From Pseudomonadota bacterium (GTDB lineage: Bacteria > Myxococcota_A > Polyangia > Polyangiales > JAKSBK01): a DNA stretch of 50,930 nucleotides. The stretch covers positions 1 to 50,930 of the forward strand of contig JAKSBK010000299.1 in the NCBI GenBank assembly GCA_022361155.1. Reading direction: 5' to 3'. Within the stretch, counting starts at the first letter, position 1. Each line of letters starts with the position of its first letter. The position numbers were made by a program, and so were the translations under genes. Positions 19,002 through 27,775 of this stretch are shown in pieces. The notes under the pieces were generated by a model. It was not told where the DNA came from, ran no database searches, and saw only the letters and a list, made by a program, of their open reading frames with translations.

Positions 19002-20114
19002 ATGGACGGGCAAGGGCAGGGGGCAGGATCGCGACCGGTAGCGCAGGACGCCGTGGGTTTGCCCGAAGGCCACATCGGCTCGACCGATCCCGCCGATCGG
19101 AACCTGAAGCACTCGTGGGCATGCCGGTCGCTTGCTCCCCTTTCGACCTGGCGCTTCGCCGATCGATCGTCGAGCAGCAAGCCTCGCGTTGGGGACGTCG
19201 TAGTGGCAGAGATCGTCAAGACGGGCAAGCACCAGCGGGTCATGACCGCGAGCAACAAGCGGCTGCGCATGTACCCCGGAGACAAGATCCTCGGAGCGCT
19301 GGGCAACCGCTACGCCACCATGGCCTTCGAGGCTCGGGTCTCTTCCCTGCATAAGCTGCACATGCTCACGGGTGCCGGCATGTTGGGCACGGTGCGGTCG
19401 CGACACAGCGAGCAGCGGGCGCCGACCGAGCTCAGGTATCTGGGTCATCTGCTCGACGAATCCGGCAAGCCGGTCAACCTCAAAGATCGCCTGTTTCCAA
19501 CGGAGACTACGGAACTTGCTCCTTGCCGTACCTTGCTGGTCGTCGGCACGGCCATGGACACCGGCAAGACCACGGCGGTAGCCAGGCTCGCTCGGGGCCT
19601 TGCCCGCAGGGGCAAGCGAGTTGCAGCATGCAAGCTGACCGGCAGCGTATCGCACCGCGACCCCGATGAGCTTCTTGCGACCGGAGTTGTCGACGTCAGG
19701 GACTTCAGCGACTACGGGCTGCCCTCCACCTACCTTTGTCCGCAAGACGAGCTGGTGCGGCTCTACACGCGCATGCTCGAGGATGCGGCGCGCTGTGAGC
19801 CGGAGATCGTGCTCATGGAGCTCGCCGACGGTCTGCTGCAGCGCGAAACCTCCATGCTTCTCAGCGAGCCCGGGCTGCGCCGGCGCGCGGCGGGCGTCCT
19901 GCTTACCGCACCGTGCGCGGCATCCGCGCTCTATGCCGTAGCCGCGGTCGAGCAGCTGGGGCACCGAGTCGTCGGGGTCAGCGGCGTGATCACGAACTCT
20001 CCTCTGCTGGTCGCCGAGTTTGGCGGCCGCAGCAGCGTCCCGGTCGCAAGCTCGGCCGGCAGCGGCGACGCGCTCACGGACTTGGTCCTCGAGCGCCTGC
20101 GGATGGCGGTGTGA
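19002..20114 (+). CDS. P-loop NTPase (BioD/DUF1611-like), first gene of a five-gene operon
   Basis: The product has 370 residues. Residues 60-125 form a compact basic domain (GDVVVAEIVKTG, LRMYPGDKILGALGNRYAT). Residues 175-365 are a P-loop domain with VGTAMDTGKTT at 181-191, which resembles the dethiobiotin-synthetase/CobB/DUF1611 loop (TxTxxGKT). LMELADGLLQRE may be the Walker B-like region. Such proteins usually couple ATP or GTP to acyl or amide bond formation, but the substrate here is unknown. GGAGAGGAGAG directly before the ATG is a strong ribosome site. The last bases overlap the ABC gene start as GTGA (20111-20114), implying translational coupling. Confidence 0.7.
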   Translation: MDGQGQGAGSRPVAQDAVGLPEGHIGSTDPADRNLKHSWACRSLAPLSTWRFADRSSSSKPRVGDVVVAEIVKTGKHQRVMTASNKRLRMYPGDKILGALGNRYATMAFEARVSSLHKLHMLTGAGMLGTVRSRHSEQRAPTELRYLGHLLDESGKPVNLKDRLFPTETTELAPCRTLLVVGTAMDTGKTTAVARLARGLARRGKRVAACKLTGSVSHRDPDELLATGVVDVRDFSDYGLPSTYLCPQDELVRLYTRMLEDAARCEPEIVLMELADGLLQRETSMLLSEPGLRRRAAGVLLTAPCAASALYAVAAVEQLGHRVVGVSGVITNSPLLVAEFGGRSSVPVASSAGSGDALTDLVLERLRMAV

Positions 20115-21940
20115 AGCTCGATCCGCGCTTGCGGCTCGTGGTTCAGCATCTGAAGCACCACAAGTCGTTGCTGGTGTCGGCTCTCGGCCTGCGGCTGGCG
20201 CACGAGACGCTGCCGATGCAGGTGCCGGTGCTTACCGGGGCGATCGTAAGCGTTCTCGCCGGTGAGGCTCCTGTAGTGTACGCCTACCAGTGGCCTGACG
20301 CAGCTCCGCGGGAGGCGCTCGGCGTGGTTTCGCTGGGCCTGCTGGCGCTCGCCGTGCTGTACGGCTACGGCGCCTATGCGCGCCAGGTTGCCAGCGCCCG
20401 GCTGGGCCGCAGCCTGCTGGCATCGCTGCGCAAGGCGGTGACACGCAAGCTTCTGATGCTCGACGCAGAGCAGCAGAGGAACTACGGCACCGGCGAGCTG
20501 CTGGATCGTGCCCTCACGGATACCAGCTCGGTGCGCCGCTTCACCGAGGATGTGTTCGTGCACCTGCCTTCCAACGTGCTTCGGATCGTATATCCGACCG
20601 CGATGCTGCTGGCCTGCGACGCCGTGCTTGCCGGCCTCGCGTTTGGAGTGCTCGTACCGCAGTGGTCTGTGGCACGCTACCTCCAGAAGAAGTTGCACCG
20701 CGCCACGCGTCGCACACGGTCGGCTCACTCCGAGCTGGCCACGCACATCAAGGAGCACTCCGATGCGATCGAAACGGTTCAGGCGCTCAATGGCGAACAG
20801 CTGGCCGCAGCGCGGATGGAGCGACGGGCCGACGAGCTCGAGCGTGCCGAGCTGCGTGCCAGGCGTCTATCCGCGACCATCAACGGCTCGGTGCTCTTCA
20901 CCACGAGCCTCGGCCTCGCCCTGACGTGGTGGCAGGGTGGGCTGCGGGTGCTTCAAGGGTCGATGGCGGTCGGGACGCTGGTCACGTTTTGCGGCTTCGT
21001 GGTGCTGCTGTATGCGCCCATCCGTCGCTTCACGAAGATAGCCCACACCTGCCGTCGTGGCCTGGTTAGCCTGGAGCGACTTTCGGAGTTGTTGCAGCGT
21101 CCGGAGCCCCTGCGCGATCGAGCAGGGATGCGCGATCTCGAGGTCTCGAGGGGGGCGATCTCGCTCGAGGCAGTCTCGGTCAAACATGGCGGTCGGCGCA
21201 TCCTTGACGGCATCGACCTGCACATCGATCCCGGCCTGCTCACCGCGGTTGTCGGACGCAGCGGGGCCGGCAAGACCACGCTGCTGCGCTGTCTCGACCG
21301 CTTGCAGGAGCCCGATGCAGGTCGAGTGTTCATCGACGGTCAGGAGCTGGCCCAGGCACGACACGGTTCGGTCCGTTCGCAGGTGGCATTCGTGCCGCAA
21401 CAACCGATGGTGTTCACCGGCACGATCCTGGACAACATCCGTCTGTTTCAACCGGAAGCTTCCGCGGCCGACGTTCGCGCGGCCTGCGATCGGGCGCACG
21501 CCACGGAGTTCATCGAGCGACTACCCACCGGCTTCGGCGCTCAGCTTGGCCGGCGCGGCACCGACCTGCTGGGTGTGACGGTTCAAGGCGCCGCCAAGGT
21601 GGGGCTGCTGTCCGGTGGCGAGCTGCAGCGTTTGGCCATTGCTCGCGCCCTGCTCGCGAAGCCCAAGGTCCTGCTGCTGGACGAACCTACTTCCGCGCTT
21701 GATCCAGGTTCGGGCAGAGCGGTGCTCGCTGCGCTCAGGGAGCTCAGCGCCACGACGACCATAGTGGTGGTGGCCCACCATCTTCAAACAGCTCGCAGCG
21801 CCGATGCTGTTGTCGTGCTGGATGGCGGCAAGGTGGTGGCCCAGGGAACCCACCGGCAACTGCGCAATACGTGCTCCATCTACCAGACGTTGTTCAACCT
21901 CCATGCCGAAGGCGTTTCACATCTCCGACGCGCCCTGTGA
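20111..21940 (+). CDS. ABC exporter (membrane and ATPase domains in one chain)
   Basis: The 609-residue protein starts at GTG 20111, overlapping the previous stop. Residues 1-330 hold about six membrane segments in the MsbA/LapB-type export fold. Residues 350-600 are the ATPase: Walker A GRSGAGKTT near 381, signature LLSGGELQRLAIARA near 499, Walker B VLLLDEPTSALD near 520 and switch His in VVVAHH near 555. There is no N-terminal peptidase domain. It is a homodimeric half-transporter by architecture; its cargo is unknown. The upstream in-frame part of the open frame (from 19913) is non-coding shadow. The M14 peptidase gene starts inside its 3' end. Confidence 0.93.
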   Translation: MKLDPRLRLVVQHLKHHKSLLVSALGLRLAHETLPMQVPVLTGAIVSVLAGEAPVVYAYQWPDAAPREALGVVSLGLLALAVLYGYGAYARQVASARLGRSLLASLRKAVTRKLLMLDAEQQRNYGTGELLDRALTDTSSVRRFTEDVFVHLPSNVLRIVYPTAMLLACDAVLAGLAFGVLVPQWSVARYLQKKLHRATRRTRSAHSELATHIKEHSDAIETVQALNGEQLAAARMERRADELERAELRARRLSATINGSVLFTTSLGLALTWWQGGLRVLQGSMAVGTLVTFCGFVVLLYAPIRRFTKIAHTCRRGLVSLERLSELLQRPEPLRDRAGMRDLEVSRGAISLEAVSVKHGGRRILDGIDLHIDPGLLTAVVGRSGAGKTTLLRCLDRLQEPDAGRVFIDGQELAQARHGSVRSQVAFVPQQPMVFTGTILDNIRLFQPEASAADVRAACDRAHATEFIERLPTGFGAQLGRRGTDLLGVTVQGAAKVGLLSGGELQRLAIARALLAKPKVLLLDEPTSALDPGSGRAVLAALRELSATTTIVVVAHHLQTARSADAVVVLDGGKVVAQGTHRQLRNTCSIYQTLFNLHAEGVSHLRRAL

Positions 21941-23228
21941 CAACACGGGCGCAAGCACCACCGTGACCTCGAGCTTCGGTCGCTCGGTGGAGGATAGACC
22001 GCTGCGTGCCCTTCACTTCGGGCGACCAGACGCCACGCTGCGGGTGCTTGTCGTGGCCGGTCAGCACGGCGACGAACGCCACGCCCGCATCGCCGTCGAG
22101 GAGTTTGCCGGGCAGGCCTCCACACGAGCCCGCGAGCTCGACATGGCGCTTACGCTCGTGCCCGACGCGAATCCGGACGCAGCGCTACAACGGCAGCGTC
22201 GCAACGCCCTGGCAGTGGACCTGAATCGGGATCATCAACTGCTTTCGAGCCCCGAAACCCGAGCGCTTCACAGGCTGATGCGCGCGCTCGAACCGCACCT
22301 GTTCGTGGACGTGCACACCTACCCGACACGCCGGCGCCATCTGCTCCAACTCGGGCTCGCCTACTGCCACGATATCTTCGTCGAGCTGCCCACGAATCCA
22401 AACGCCGGACACGCCTTCGATGGTCCAGCGGGCGCGGGCTTCCTTGGCGGCGTAACAGGCGATCTCGAGCGCGCCGGCTTTCGTTCCGCACGTTACACGC
22501 TGTTCCGTCCCAAAGGACGCGTTCGTCACGGGACGCTCGACATCCGAGACGCGCGCAACTGGCTGAGCGTTCGCTACGGCCTGCCCTGCGTGCTTGTGGA
22601 GGGTCGTACGCCTCGACGCAGCGACGGCAGGCCCGGTCGCAACCGGGCCCGCGAGGCCCTCAAGACCGCCTTGCGGAGCGTTCTCGAGACGGCGAGCGCA
22701 CGGCGAGCCGAGCTGTGCAGCACGCCGGAGCGCCGCCGCAAGGTGGCGCTGTCGTGCCGCTACGTAGCGCAAGCGCAACCGCGCTGCTTCGATTTCCTCG
22801 ATCTGCGCTCGGGACAGGTTCGGAGCGTGCGCTGGCCGAGCCGCTTCGAGTCCGTGGTGCGACCGTACCGCCATGTGCATCTGCCCTGCGCGTATGCGAT
22901 CCCGAGCGGCCTCGGGAAGGTGATCGAGGTACTGAGCAGGCACGGCTTCCACGTCCGCAAGGCAGACTTCGACGGACCGGTCGAGGCCGTTCGCTACCGC
23001 ATGCTTGAAACCGAGACGGGGTTGACACGACGCCGGCCGCGCGTCCGTGCGGTGCGTGAGCCGACGCGGTTGCGGGACTACGTGCAGGTCAGCGCCCGGG
23101 AACGCTCCGGCGTCGCGCTGGCCCTGCTGCTTGAACCGCGCTCACGTTTCGGCTTGGTTCGCTACCCGGGGCTTGGCCTTCGGTTCGATCCCGACGGCGC
23201 CTATCCCATCCTGAGGCTGGAGCGATGA
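21903..23228 (+). CDS. M14-family zinc carboxypeptidase or deacylase
   Basis: From ATG 21903 the protein has 441 residues; GTG 21963 is an alternative. Zinc ligands of the M14 fold are visible: His55 and Glu58 in GQHGDERH and His138 in DVHTYP. Asn108-Arg109 match the substrate-carboxylate site, and Glu233 in VLVEGRT matches the catalytic base. A C-terminal region after 300 (CAYAIPSGLGKVIEVLSRHG) is seen in many M14 enzymes with an accessory domain. The general reaction is removal of a C-terminal residue or an N-acyl group. No export signal is seen, so it is probably cytosolic. It overlaps the ABC gene by 38 bp and the next gene by ATGA. Confidence 0.82.
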   Translation: MPKAFHISDAPCDNTGASTTVTSSFGRSVEDRPLRALHFGRPDATLRVLVVAGQHGDERHARIAVEEFAGQASTRARELDMALTLVPDANPDAALQRQRRNALAVDLNRDHQLLSSPETRALHRLMRALEPHLFVDVHTYPTRRRHLLQLGLAYCHDIFVELPTNPNAGHAFDGPAGAGFLGGVTGDLERAGFRSARYTLFRPKGRVRHGTLDIRDARNWLSVRYGLPCVLVEGRTPRRSDGRPGRNRAREALKTALRSVLETASARRAELCSTPERRRKVALSCRYVAQAQPRCFDFLDLRSGQVRSVRWPSRFESVVRPYRHVHLPCAYAIPSGLGKVIEVLSRHGFHVRKADFDGPVEAVRYRMLETETGLTRRRPRVRAVREPTRLRDYVQVSARERSGVALALLLEPRSRFGLVRYPGLGLRFDPDGAYPILRLER

Positions 23229-23797
23229 CCGCCGCCAGGCAGCAAAGCTCGCGACCGACCGCGAAGCAGCACGCCGCACAGCGGCCGGCCGCCGGGCTGC
23301 GTTCGGCCACACGCTTCCAAGCACCTTCAGCGCCGTTGCTGAGCCGGCGCGGGGCAAGCCTGTTCGGGCTGGTTTTGATCCTTGCCGTGGTTTATCCCGT
23401 GGTCGAAAACTGGAGCCGCCGGCCGCGGGACAACTTTCCATTGTCCTACTATCCCATGTTTTCCCAGAAGCGGGGCGAAACCGTCAAGGTGGCGTACGTT
23501 ATCGGGGTCGACCGCGATGGAAACGAGCAGCACTTGCCCAGGCGGGTCATCGGCAGCGGCGGCCACAATCAAGTACGCCGCCAGATCAACCGTGCTGTCA
23601 AACGCGGGTGGAGCGATGAGCTGTGCCGTGAGGTCGCCTCCCGCGTCGCGGCTCGCAGGGAAAAGTACCCGGATGTGACCACGATCAAGGTCGTCCGAGG
23701 CAGCTTCGGGATCGCAGATTTCATGCACCACCAGATAAGCACGCCGCGCAAGCGAGTTACACACGCGACGTGTAGCGTGCGCAGCGGAGAGGCATGA
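23225..23797 (+). CDS. Single-span membrane protein with YPMFS motif, partner of HTTM protein
   Basis: The 190-residue protein has a basic N-terminal tail, one membrane segment at about 44-61, and then DNFPLSYYPMFS at 69-80. The remainder is a soluble, basic domain with two cysteines. A YPMFS/WRMFS phrase following a transmembrane helix is characteristic of small proteins encoded next to HTTM (vitamin-K-dependent carboxylase-like) genes; the second pair in this window (45174-47104) has the same layout. The start overlaps the M14 stop (ATGA) and the stop overlaps the HTTM start (ATGA). Function not known. Confidence 0.65.
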   Translation: MTAARQQSSRPTAKQHAAQRPAAGLRSATRFQAPSAPLLSRRGASLFGLVLILAVVYPVVENWSRRPRDNFPLSYYPMFSQKRGETVKVAYVIGVDRDGNEQHLPRRVIGSGGHNQVRRQINRAVKRGWSDELCREVASRVAARREKYPDVTTIKVVRGSFGIADFMHHQISTPRKRVTHATCSVRSGEA

Positions 23798-24801
23798 GCT
23801 CGATCAAGCAAAGCAGCTCGATCAAGCAAAGCAGCTCGATCAAGCAAAGCAGCTCGATCAAGCAAAGCCTGGCGGGCTTCTGGTTCATGGAGGCTCCAGC
23901 CACCCGTCTTGCCATCGTGCGCATCCTGATAGGCGCCTACGGCCTGTTCTACGTCGGCACGCGCTATTCGATGCTGCTTGAGGTCGCTCACACGCGCGTG
24001 TCCATGTTCAAGCCCGTGGGGCCCGTGGCGTTGCTCGAGCAGCCCCTGCCGCCCGGGCTGTTCCAGCTCATCGTGATCGCCACGCTCGTCTTCAACGTGG
24101 CCTGGCTTTTAGGGTGGAAGTTCCGCTGGACCGGTCCCCTCTATGCGCTGCTGCTGCTCGTGGTGTTGAGCTACCGCAACTCGTGGTCGATGATCTACCA
24201 CAGTCACAACATAGTGGTGCTTCACGCCCTCGTTGTGGCCTTCAGCCCCGCGGCCGACCGCTACGCATACCGTGGTGGGCTGTGGCGTTCGAGCTTGAGC
24301 GACGTGTCGCGGGTGGATTCGCCGTCGGGCTGGCAATACGGGTGGCCGCTGCAGCTGATCTGCCTGCTCACCGCCCTGGCTTATTGGCTTGCTGGAGTCG
24401 CCAAGCTGGCCGGCGAGCTCGGGCTCGCCTGGATGGGCGGTAGCGCACTGCGCGACCAGATCGCGGTCGACGCCATTCGCAAGGAGGTGCTCGGCAGCGT
24501 CGTGTCGCCGCTGGCCTTCGAGCTCTACGACCAGATTGCGCTGTTCACCGTGATCGGAATCCTGACCATGGTTCTCGAGCTCGGCGGGCCGGTTTCGTTG
24601 CTGAACAGGAGGGCCGCCCGAATCTGGGCCCTGGCCACCTGGGGCATGCATTGGGGGATCTTCGCCCTGATGCACATCAAGTTCCGTTACCAATTGTCCG
24701 GACTCGTTTTCGCCGCTTTTTTCCCGGTAGAGCGGCTCGTAGCCTGGCTTGGGTCGTATCTTGCTCGCCTGCTACCTCGCCGGGGGGGCAACCAGGCGTG
24801 A
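23794..24801 (+). CDS. HTTM-domain (vitamin K-dependent carboxylase-like) membrane protein
   Basis: The 335-residue protein has about seven to eight membrane segments. EAPATRLAIVRILIGAYGLF opens the domain, as is typical of HTTM proteins, and conserved HSHN and AYWLAGVAKL phrases follow. HTTM domains are related to gamma-glutamyl carboxylase, but most bacterial members lack proven carboxylase activity. The first 24 residues are four exact SSIKQS units encoded by an 18-bp tandem repeat directly after the start codon. It is the last gene of the coupled operon starting at 19002; a 69-bp gap separates it from the next gene. Confidence 0.8.
   Translation: MSSIKQSSSIKQSSSIKQSSSIKQSLAGFWFMEAPATRLAIVRILIGAYGLFYVGTRYSMLLEVAHTRVSMFKPVGPVALLEQPLPPGLFQLIVIATLVFNVAWLLGWKFRWTGPLYALLLLVVLSYRNSWSMIYHSHNIVVLHALVVAFSPAADRYAYRGGLWRSSLSDVSRVDSPSGWQYGWPLQLICLLTALAYWLAGVAKLAGELGLAWMGGSALRDQIAVDAIRKEVLGSVVSPLAFELYDQIALFTVIGILTMVLELGGPVSLLNRRAARIWALATWGMHWGIFALMHIKFRYQLSGLVFAAFFPVERLVAWLGSYLARLLPRRGGNQA
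23797..23868 (+). repeat. 18-bp tandem repeat, four exact copies, inside the HTTM gene start
   Basis: The unit AGCTCGATCAAGCAAAGC occurs four times without mismatch, beginning at the first base after the ATG. It encodes SSIKQS repeats in frame. Exact copies indicate recent expansion or ongoing slippage. Since 18 is a multiple of three, copy-number change would alter tail length but not the reading frame. Confidence 0.97.
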
Positions 24802-24870
24802 GCGCGCGCGACTATGCACCGCTTGACACTGGCCGCAGACCTGCCATTTCCCTGTGAGGTGCGATTCCAA

Positions 24871-25875
24871 ATGCGCAGATTGGGAATACTGTTGGCGTTC
24901 GGAGTCTCGCTTTGCATGGCATCGACCGCACCGGCGCAATCTTCGAAGGCCAAGCGGCGCTCGGCACTAGGATGGGAGCGTGCCGCCGCGCTCTACGACT
25001 CGGGTCGCAGCGCCTTCGAGCAGGGCAACTACGAGCGCGCTCTGGCCGATCTCGAAGCTTCCTATGAGCTCAGCCGCCGGCCGTTCCTGCTGTTCGAGAT
25101 CGCCTTGTGTATGGAGGCGCTGCATCGCGAGGCCGAGGCACTGATAGTCTATCGCCGCTACCTGCGGAAGGCGCCCAATGCGGAGCACTCGCGCGAGGCG
25201 CGTTCGAGGATCGACAACCTGCAGTCGGAGCTCGGAGCCGCACCCGAAGCGCAACGGCGTGGCGCGGCAGCGACCGGCGGAGGCGACTCGGATGCAACGG
25301 GGCCACGCGATTCCGCGCCCGCTTCGCGCGAGCGCTCCGGCTCGCCCCGGGAGGCGCGAGCCGACCGTGGTCCACGCACCCAGGTCAGGGCAAAGGCGCT
25401 TCCGCGGCCTGGCGCGGCCACCCAGCCCAAGCCGAAGAAATCGCAATCAGCGACCGCGCTCCCCCCCGCGCCGACTCTCGATGCCGACGCTGCCGGCAGC
25501 GGCGCCGAGACCGAGCAGAGCCGAGGCGGCAGTCCCCGGGTCCTTACCTGGATTGCGGCCGGGGCGGCTTTGGTAGCCGGTGGCTCGGCTTACTTCTTCT
25601 GGCAAAAAGCCGAAAGCGACTACCGCAACCTGCTCGACTGGTGCAGCTTCGAGGATCCCATCTGTACTCCAGAGCAGCATGCAGCTTGGGAGTCGAACGT
25701 CCACCGCTACGACCTGCTCACCAACATCACGCTCGATGCATCGGCGATCTGTCTGGCGGCTGCGGTGGCATTGTACTTCATCGAGGGGGACGGCGACGAC
25801 GACGACGATTCGGCCGGACGCGACACCACGCTCGCAGTGGGTCCGGGCGGCATCGTCCTGAGCGGCAGTTTTTGA
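24871..25875 (+). CDS. TPR-like protein with signal peptide and C-terminal membrane region
   Basis: From ATG 24871 the protein has 334 residues with a clear signal peptide (LGILLAFGVSLCMASTAPAQ). Residues 35-110 are TPR-like helices (AAALYDSGRSAFEQGNYERA, then FEIALCMEALHREAEALIVY). A Pro/Ala/Arg-rich linker (120-210) leads to one or two membrane segments (WIAAGAALVAGGSAYFF and a later one). This architecture is common in myxobacterial proteins of unknown role. The upstream in-frame ATG at 24814 would hide the signal peptide. It may be read with the operon upstream (69-bp gap), but it is not coupled. Confidence 0.72.
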   Translation: MRRLGILLAFGVSLCMASTAPAQSSKAKRRSALGWERAAALYDSGRSAFEQGNYERALADLEASYELSRRPFLLFEIALCMEALHREAEALIVYRRYLRKAPNAEHSREARSRIDNLQSELGAAPEAQRRGAAATGGGDSDATGPRDSAPASRERSGSPREARADRGPRTQVRAKALPRPGAATQPKPKKSQSATALPPAPTLDADAAGSGAETEQSRGGSPRVLTWIAAGAALVAGGSAYFFWQKAESDYRNLLDWCSFEDPICTPEQHAAWESNVHRYDLLTNITLDASAICLAAAVALYFIEGDGDDDDDSAGRDTTLAVGPGGIVLSGSF

Positions 25876-26253
25876 CCCGGAGCTTCGCTCCCACGATTTC
25901 CCACGATAGGACCCCCAAAAAACGCAGCTTCGGACCGCCACCCAGCCTTCCGGCCACCGGAATCATTGAAAAAAGATCTTCTCCACTTTCGCACCAGCGT
26001 GCAGCTAGCGTCAGGCTTGCGAGGCCATGCGTAGCGCCACGCGGCCCGGCAACCGTTCAGGTCCCGGGAAGCCGTCACCGAAGCAAAGACCCCGGTGAAC
26101 GGTTACGCGGCCTGGCACCTGGCGCGGCCGTGGGGTATGAGTACCGCACGGCATCGCATGCCCTCCGCCGCCCAATCCCCGCAACGGCGCGCCCTGGATA
26201 CACATCCTGGGGAGGCGCCGCGGCATTCGGATGTCGTGCCGAGCACGAGCGAC
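25876..26253. other. Intergenic region before glycosyltransferase, with two hairpins
   Basis: Just after the TPR gene stop, GGAGC (25879-25883) pairs with GCTCC (25887-25891) over a three-base loop; it lacks a T-run, so it is only a weak terminator candidate. A larger stem is annotated separately at 26041-26112. The reading frame of the next gene stays open upstream (GTG 26095, ATG 26137), so part of this region could be its N-terminus, although those residues show no domain. Confidence 0.4.
26041..26112 (+). ncRNA. Candidate structured leader RNA
   Basis: AACCGTTCA (26051-26059) is perfectly complementary to TGAACGGTT (26096-26104). GGCC at 26043-26046 and 26109-26112 can extend the stem beyond a 4x4 internal loop. 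The 36-base loop contains GGTC and GACC, which can pair again inside. This resembles a folded leader RNA upstream of the glycosyltransferase. It does not match a riboswitch class I know. It could also be a small palindromic repeat. Confidence 0.3.
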
Positions 26254-26985
26254 ATGGCCGAGTCGGCTCCTGCAACACCCTGCGACCTGAGTGTCGTCAT
26301 ACCCGCTTTCAACGAAGGGCAGCGCATCCGCGACACGCTCAAGCGCACGGTCGCGCATCTGGGGCGGCGTTTCAGCTACGAGTTGATCGTGGTCGACGAC
26401 GGCTCCCGCGACGACACGGCCGGCGTGGTCGAGTCCTTCGAGGACGCGTGCCTGCTCAAGCAGCCCTGCAATCGTGGCAAGGGAGCAGCCGTGCGTCGCG
26501 GTGTGCTTGCGGCTCGCGGCAAGCGCGTGCTGTTCATGGATGCCGACCTGTCCACTCCCATCGAAGAGGTGGACAAGCTCATCGACTTCGCGGCCGATGC
26601 CGACGTCGTGATCGGATCGCGCCGGCTACCGAGCAGCAACATCCTGGGTGAGCAGCCGCTGCATCGGCGCTTGTTGGGTAGTTGCTTCAGTGCGCTCGTG
26701 CGCGCGCTGCTGTTGGGTGACTTCAGCGACACCCAGTGCGGCTTCAAGCTGTTTGGCCGAGACGCCGCCGAGGCCATCTTCTCTCAGCAGCGTCTGGACG
26801 GCTTTGCCTTTGACGTGGAGGTGCTGATGCTGGCGGAGCAGCTCGGCTATGTCATCAAGGAGGTCCCGGTGGCCTGGCAGCACAGCGATGACTCCAAGAT
26901 CTCTCCCGTGCTGGACTCGGCGTCGATGTTCAGGGATCTGGTGCGTCTAAAGACGCGGCAGCTGCTAGCTGCCAGGACTACGTAG
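26254..26985 (+). CDS. GT2-family glycosyltransferase (dolichyl-phosphate glucose synthase-like)
   Basis: From ATG 26254 the protein has 243 residues. It opens with DLSVVIPAFNEG and contains YELIVVDDGSRDD and LFMDADLSTP, the two Asp motifs of family 2 inverting transferases. GSRRLPSSN, DTQCGFKLF and QRLDGFAFDVE are typical of dolichyl- or polyprenyl-phosphate hexose synthases (ALG5-like). The probable reaction is transfer of a sugar from a nucleotide sugar to a polyprenyl phosphate at the inner membrane. Starts at 26137 or 26095 are possible and add only disordered residues. It is convergent with the methyltransferase (8-bp overlap), so it is not in that operon. Confidence 0.88.
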   Translation: MAESAPATPCDLSVVIPAFNEGQRIRDTLKRTVAHLGRRFSYELIVVDDGSRDDTAGVVESFEDACLLKQPCNRGKGAAVRRGVLAARGKRVLFMDADLSTPIEEVDKLIDFAADADVVIGSRRLPSSNILGEQPLHRRLLGSCFSALVRALLLGDFSDTQCGFKLFGRDAAEAIFSQQRLDGFAFDVEVLMLAEQLGYVIKEVPVAWQHSDDSKISPVLDSASMFRDLVRLKTRQLLAARTT

Positions 26986-27775
26986 CGCGCTTGACCGCTA
27001 CGAAGCCAAGACCAACCGAATGCGTGCTGGCCACGCGCCTGTCGAGCGCGATCAGCCAGTCGGTCGCCGCCACCCAACGGGGAATCGCACGTGAAGGCCG
27101 CAAGCGCGCTCTCGTGTGGCCTGCGGCGGCGCGATTGCCTGGGTTCGCCTTGAGCATGCGTTGCAGCACGCCCGGCCAATAGCACTCCAGGCCGGCTGCC
27201 AGCGCGCCCGTGAGCCTGCTCGTTTGTGTGACCTCGAAGGCCGCCGCGTGCAGCCAGGCCTCGAGATCGCGCTCGCGTACCAGCCAGCTGTGGCCGTAGC
27301 CGTACGCGCCGAACGGTCGCTGCAGCTGCCAGCGCTGCAGCAGGAAGTTCACTGGATCGTAGCTTGCGGGAAAGCAACGGTTGGGACAGGTCAGCAGCAG
27401 CGTGCCGCCTGGACGCAACACGCGCGCCACCTCCGAGAGCAGAGCCTGCGGATCGTCCACATGCTCGATGACATCGACACACGTCACCAGATCGAAGAAG
27501 CTCGCCTGATAACCGAGCGCCTGCGCGTCCTCGACCGCGTAGTGCACGTTCGGCAGATCGCTGTTCAGCCTGCGTGCGAACTCGACGTCCGCCGCATTGA
27601 TGTCGCAAGCGAACAGCTCGCCACACTGCTGCTTGATCAGCGGATCGAAGTCCCCTTCGCCCGTACCGAGATTGAGCGCGCGCTCTATCGTGCCGCGGGC
27701 GCGCACGCGGCCGAGAGCACGCTCGATGAACAGCCAGCGCGTGCGGTAGGTTGGAAACAGCAGCTTGTAGCTCAT
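26978..27775 (-). CDS. Class I SAM-dependent methyltransferase
   Basis: The 265-residue protein has the Rossmann motifs of class I methyltransferases: ALNLGTGEGDFDPLI (motif I, GxGxG variant), ACDINAADVEFA (motif II), FFDLVTCVDVIEHVDDP (motif IV) and LLSEVARVLRPGGTLLLTCP (motif V/VI). It belongs to the Methyltransf_11-like group; the substrate is unknown. The start overlaps the DUF2079 stop as ATGA at 27772-27775, so the two are translationally coupled and may act on the same lipid or glycan. Confidence 0.88.
   Translation of the reverse strand: MSYKLLFPTYRTRWLFIERALGRVRARGTIERALNLGTGEGDFDPLIKQQCGELFACDINAADVEFARRLNSDLPNVHYAVEDAQALGYQASFFDLVTCVDVIEHVDDPQALLSEVARVLRPGGTLLLTCPNRCFPASYDPVNFLLQRWQLQRPFGAYGYGHSWLVRERDLEAWLHAAAFEVTQTSRLTGALAAGLECYWPGVLQRMLKANPGNRAAAGHTRARLRPSRAIPRWVAATDWLIALDRRVASTHSVGLGFVAVKRAT

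Noticed and set aside
26041-26112. c-di-GMP, TPP, glycine, SAH or cobalamin riboswitch
   Set aside because: None of the conserved sequence signatures I know for these classes is present.
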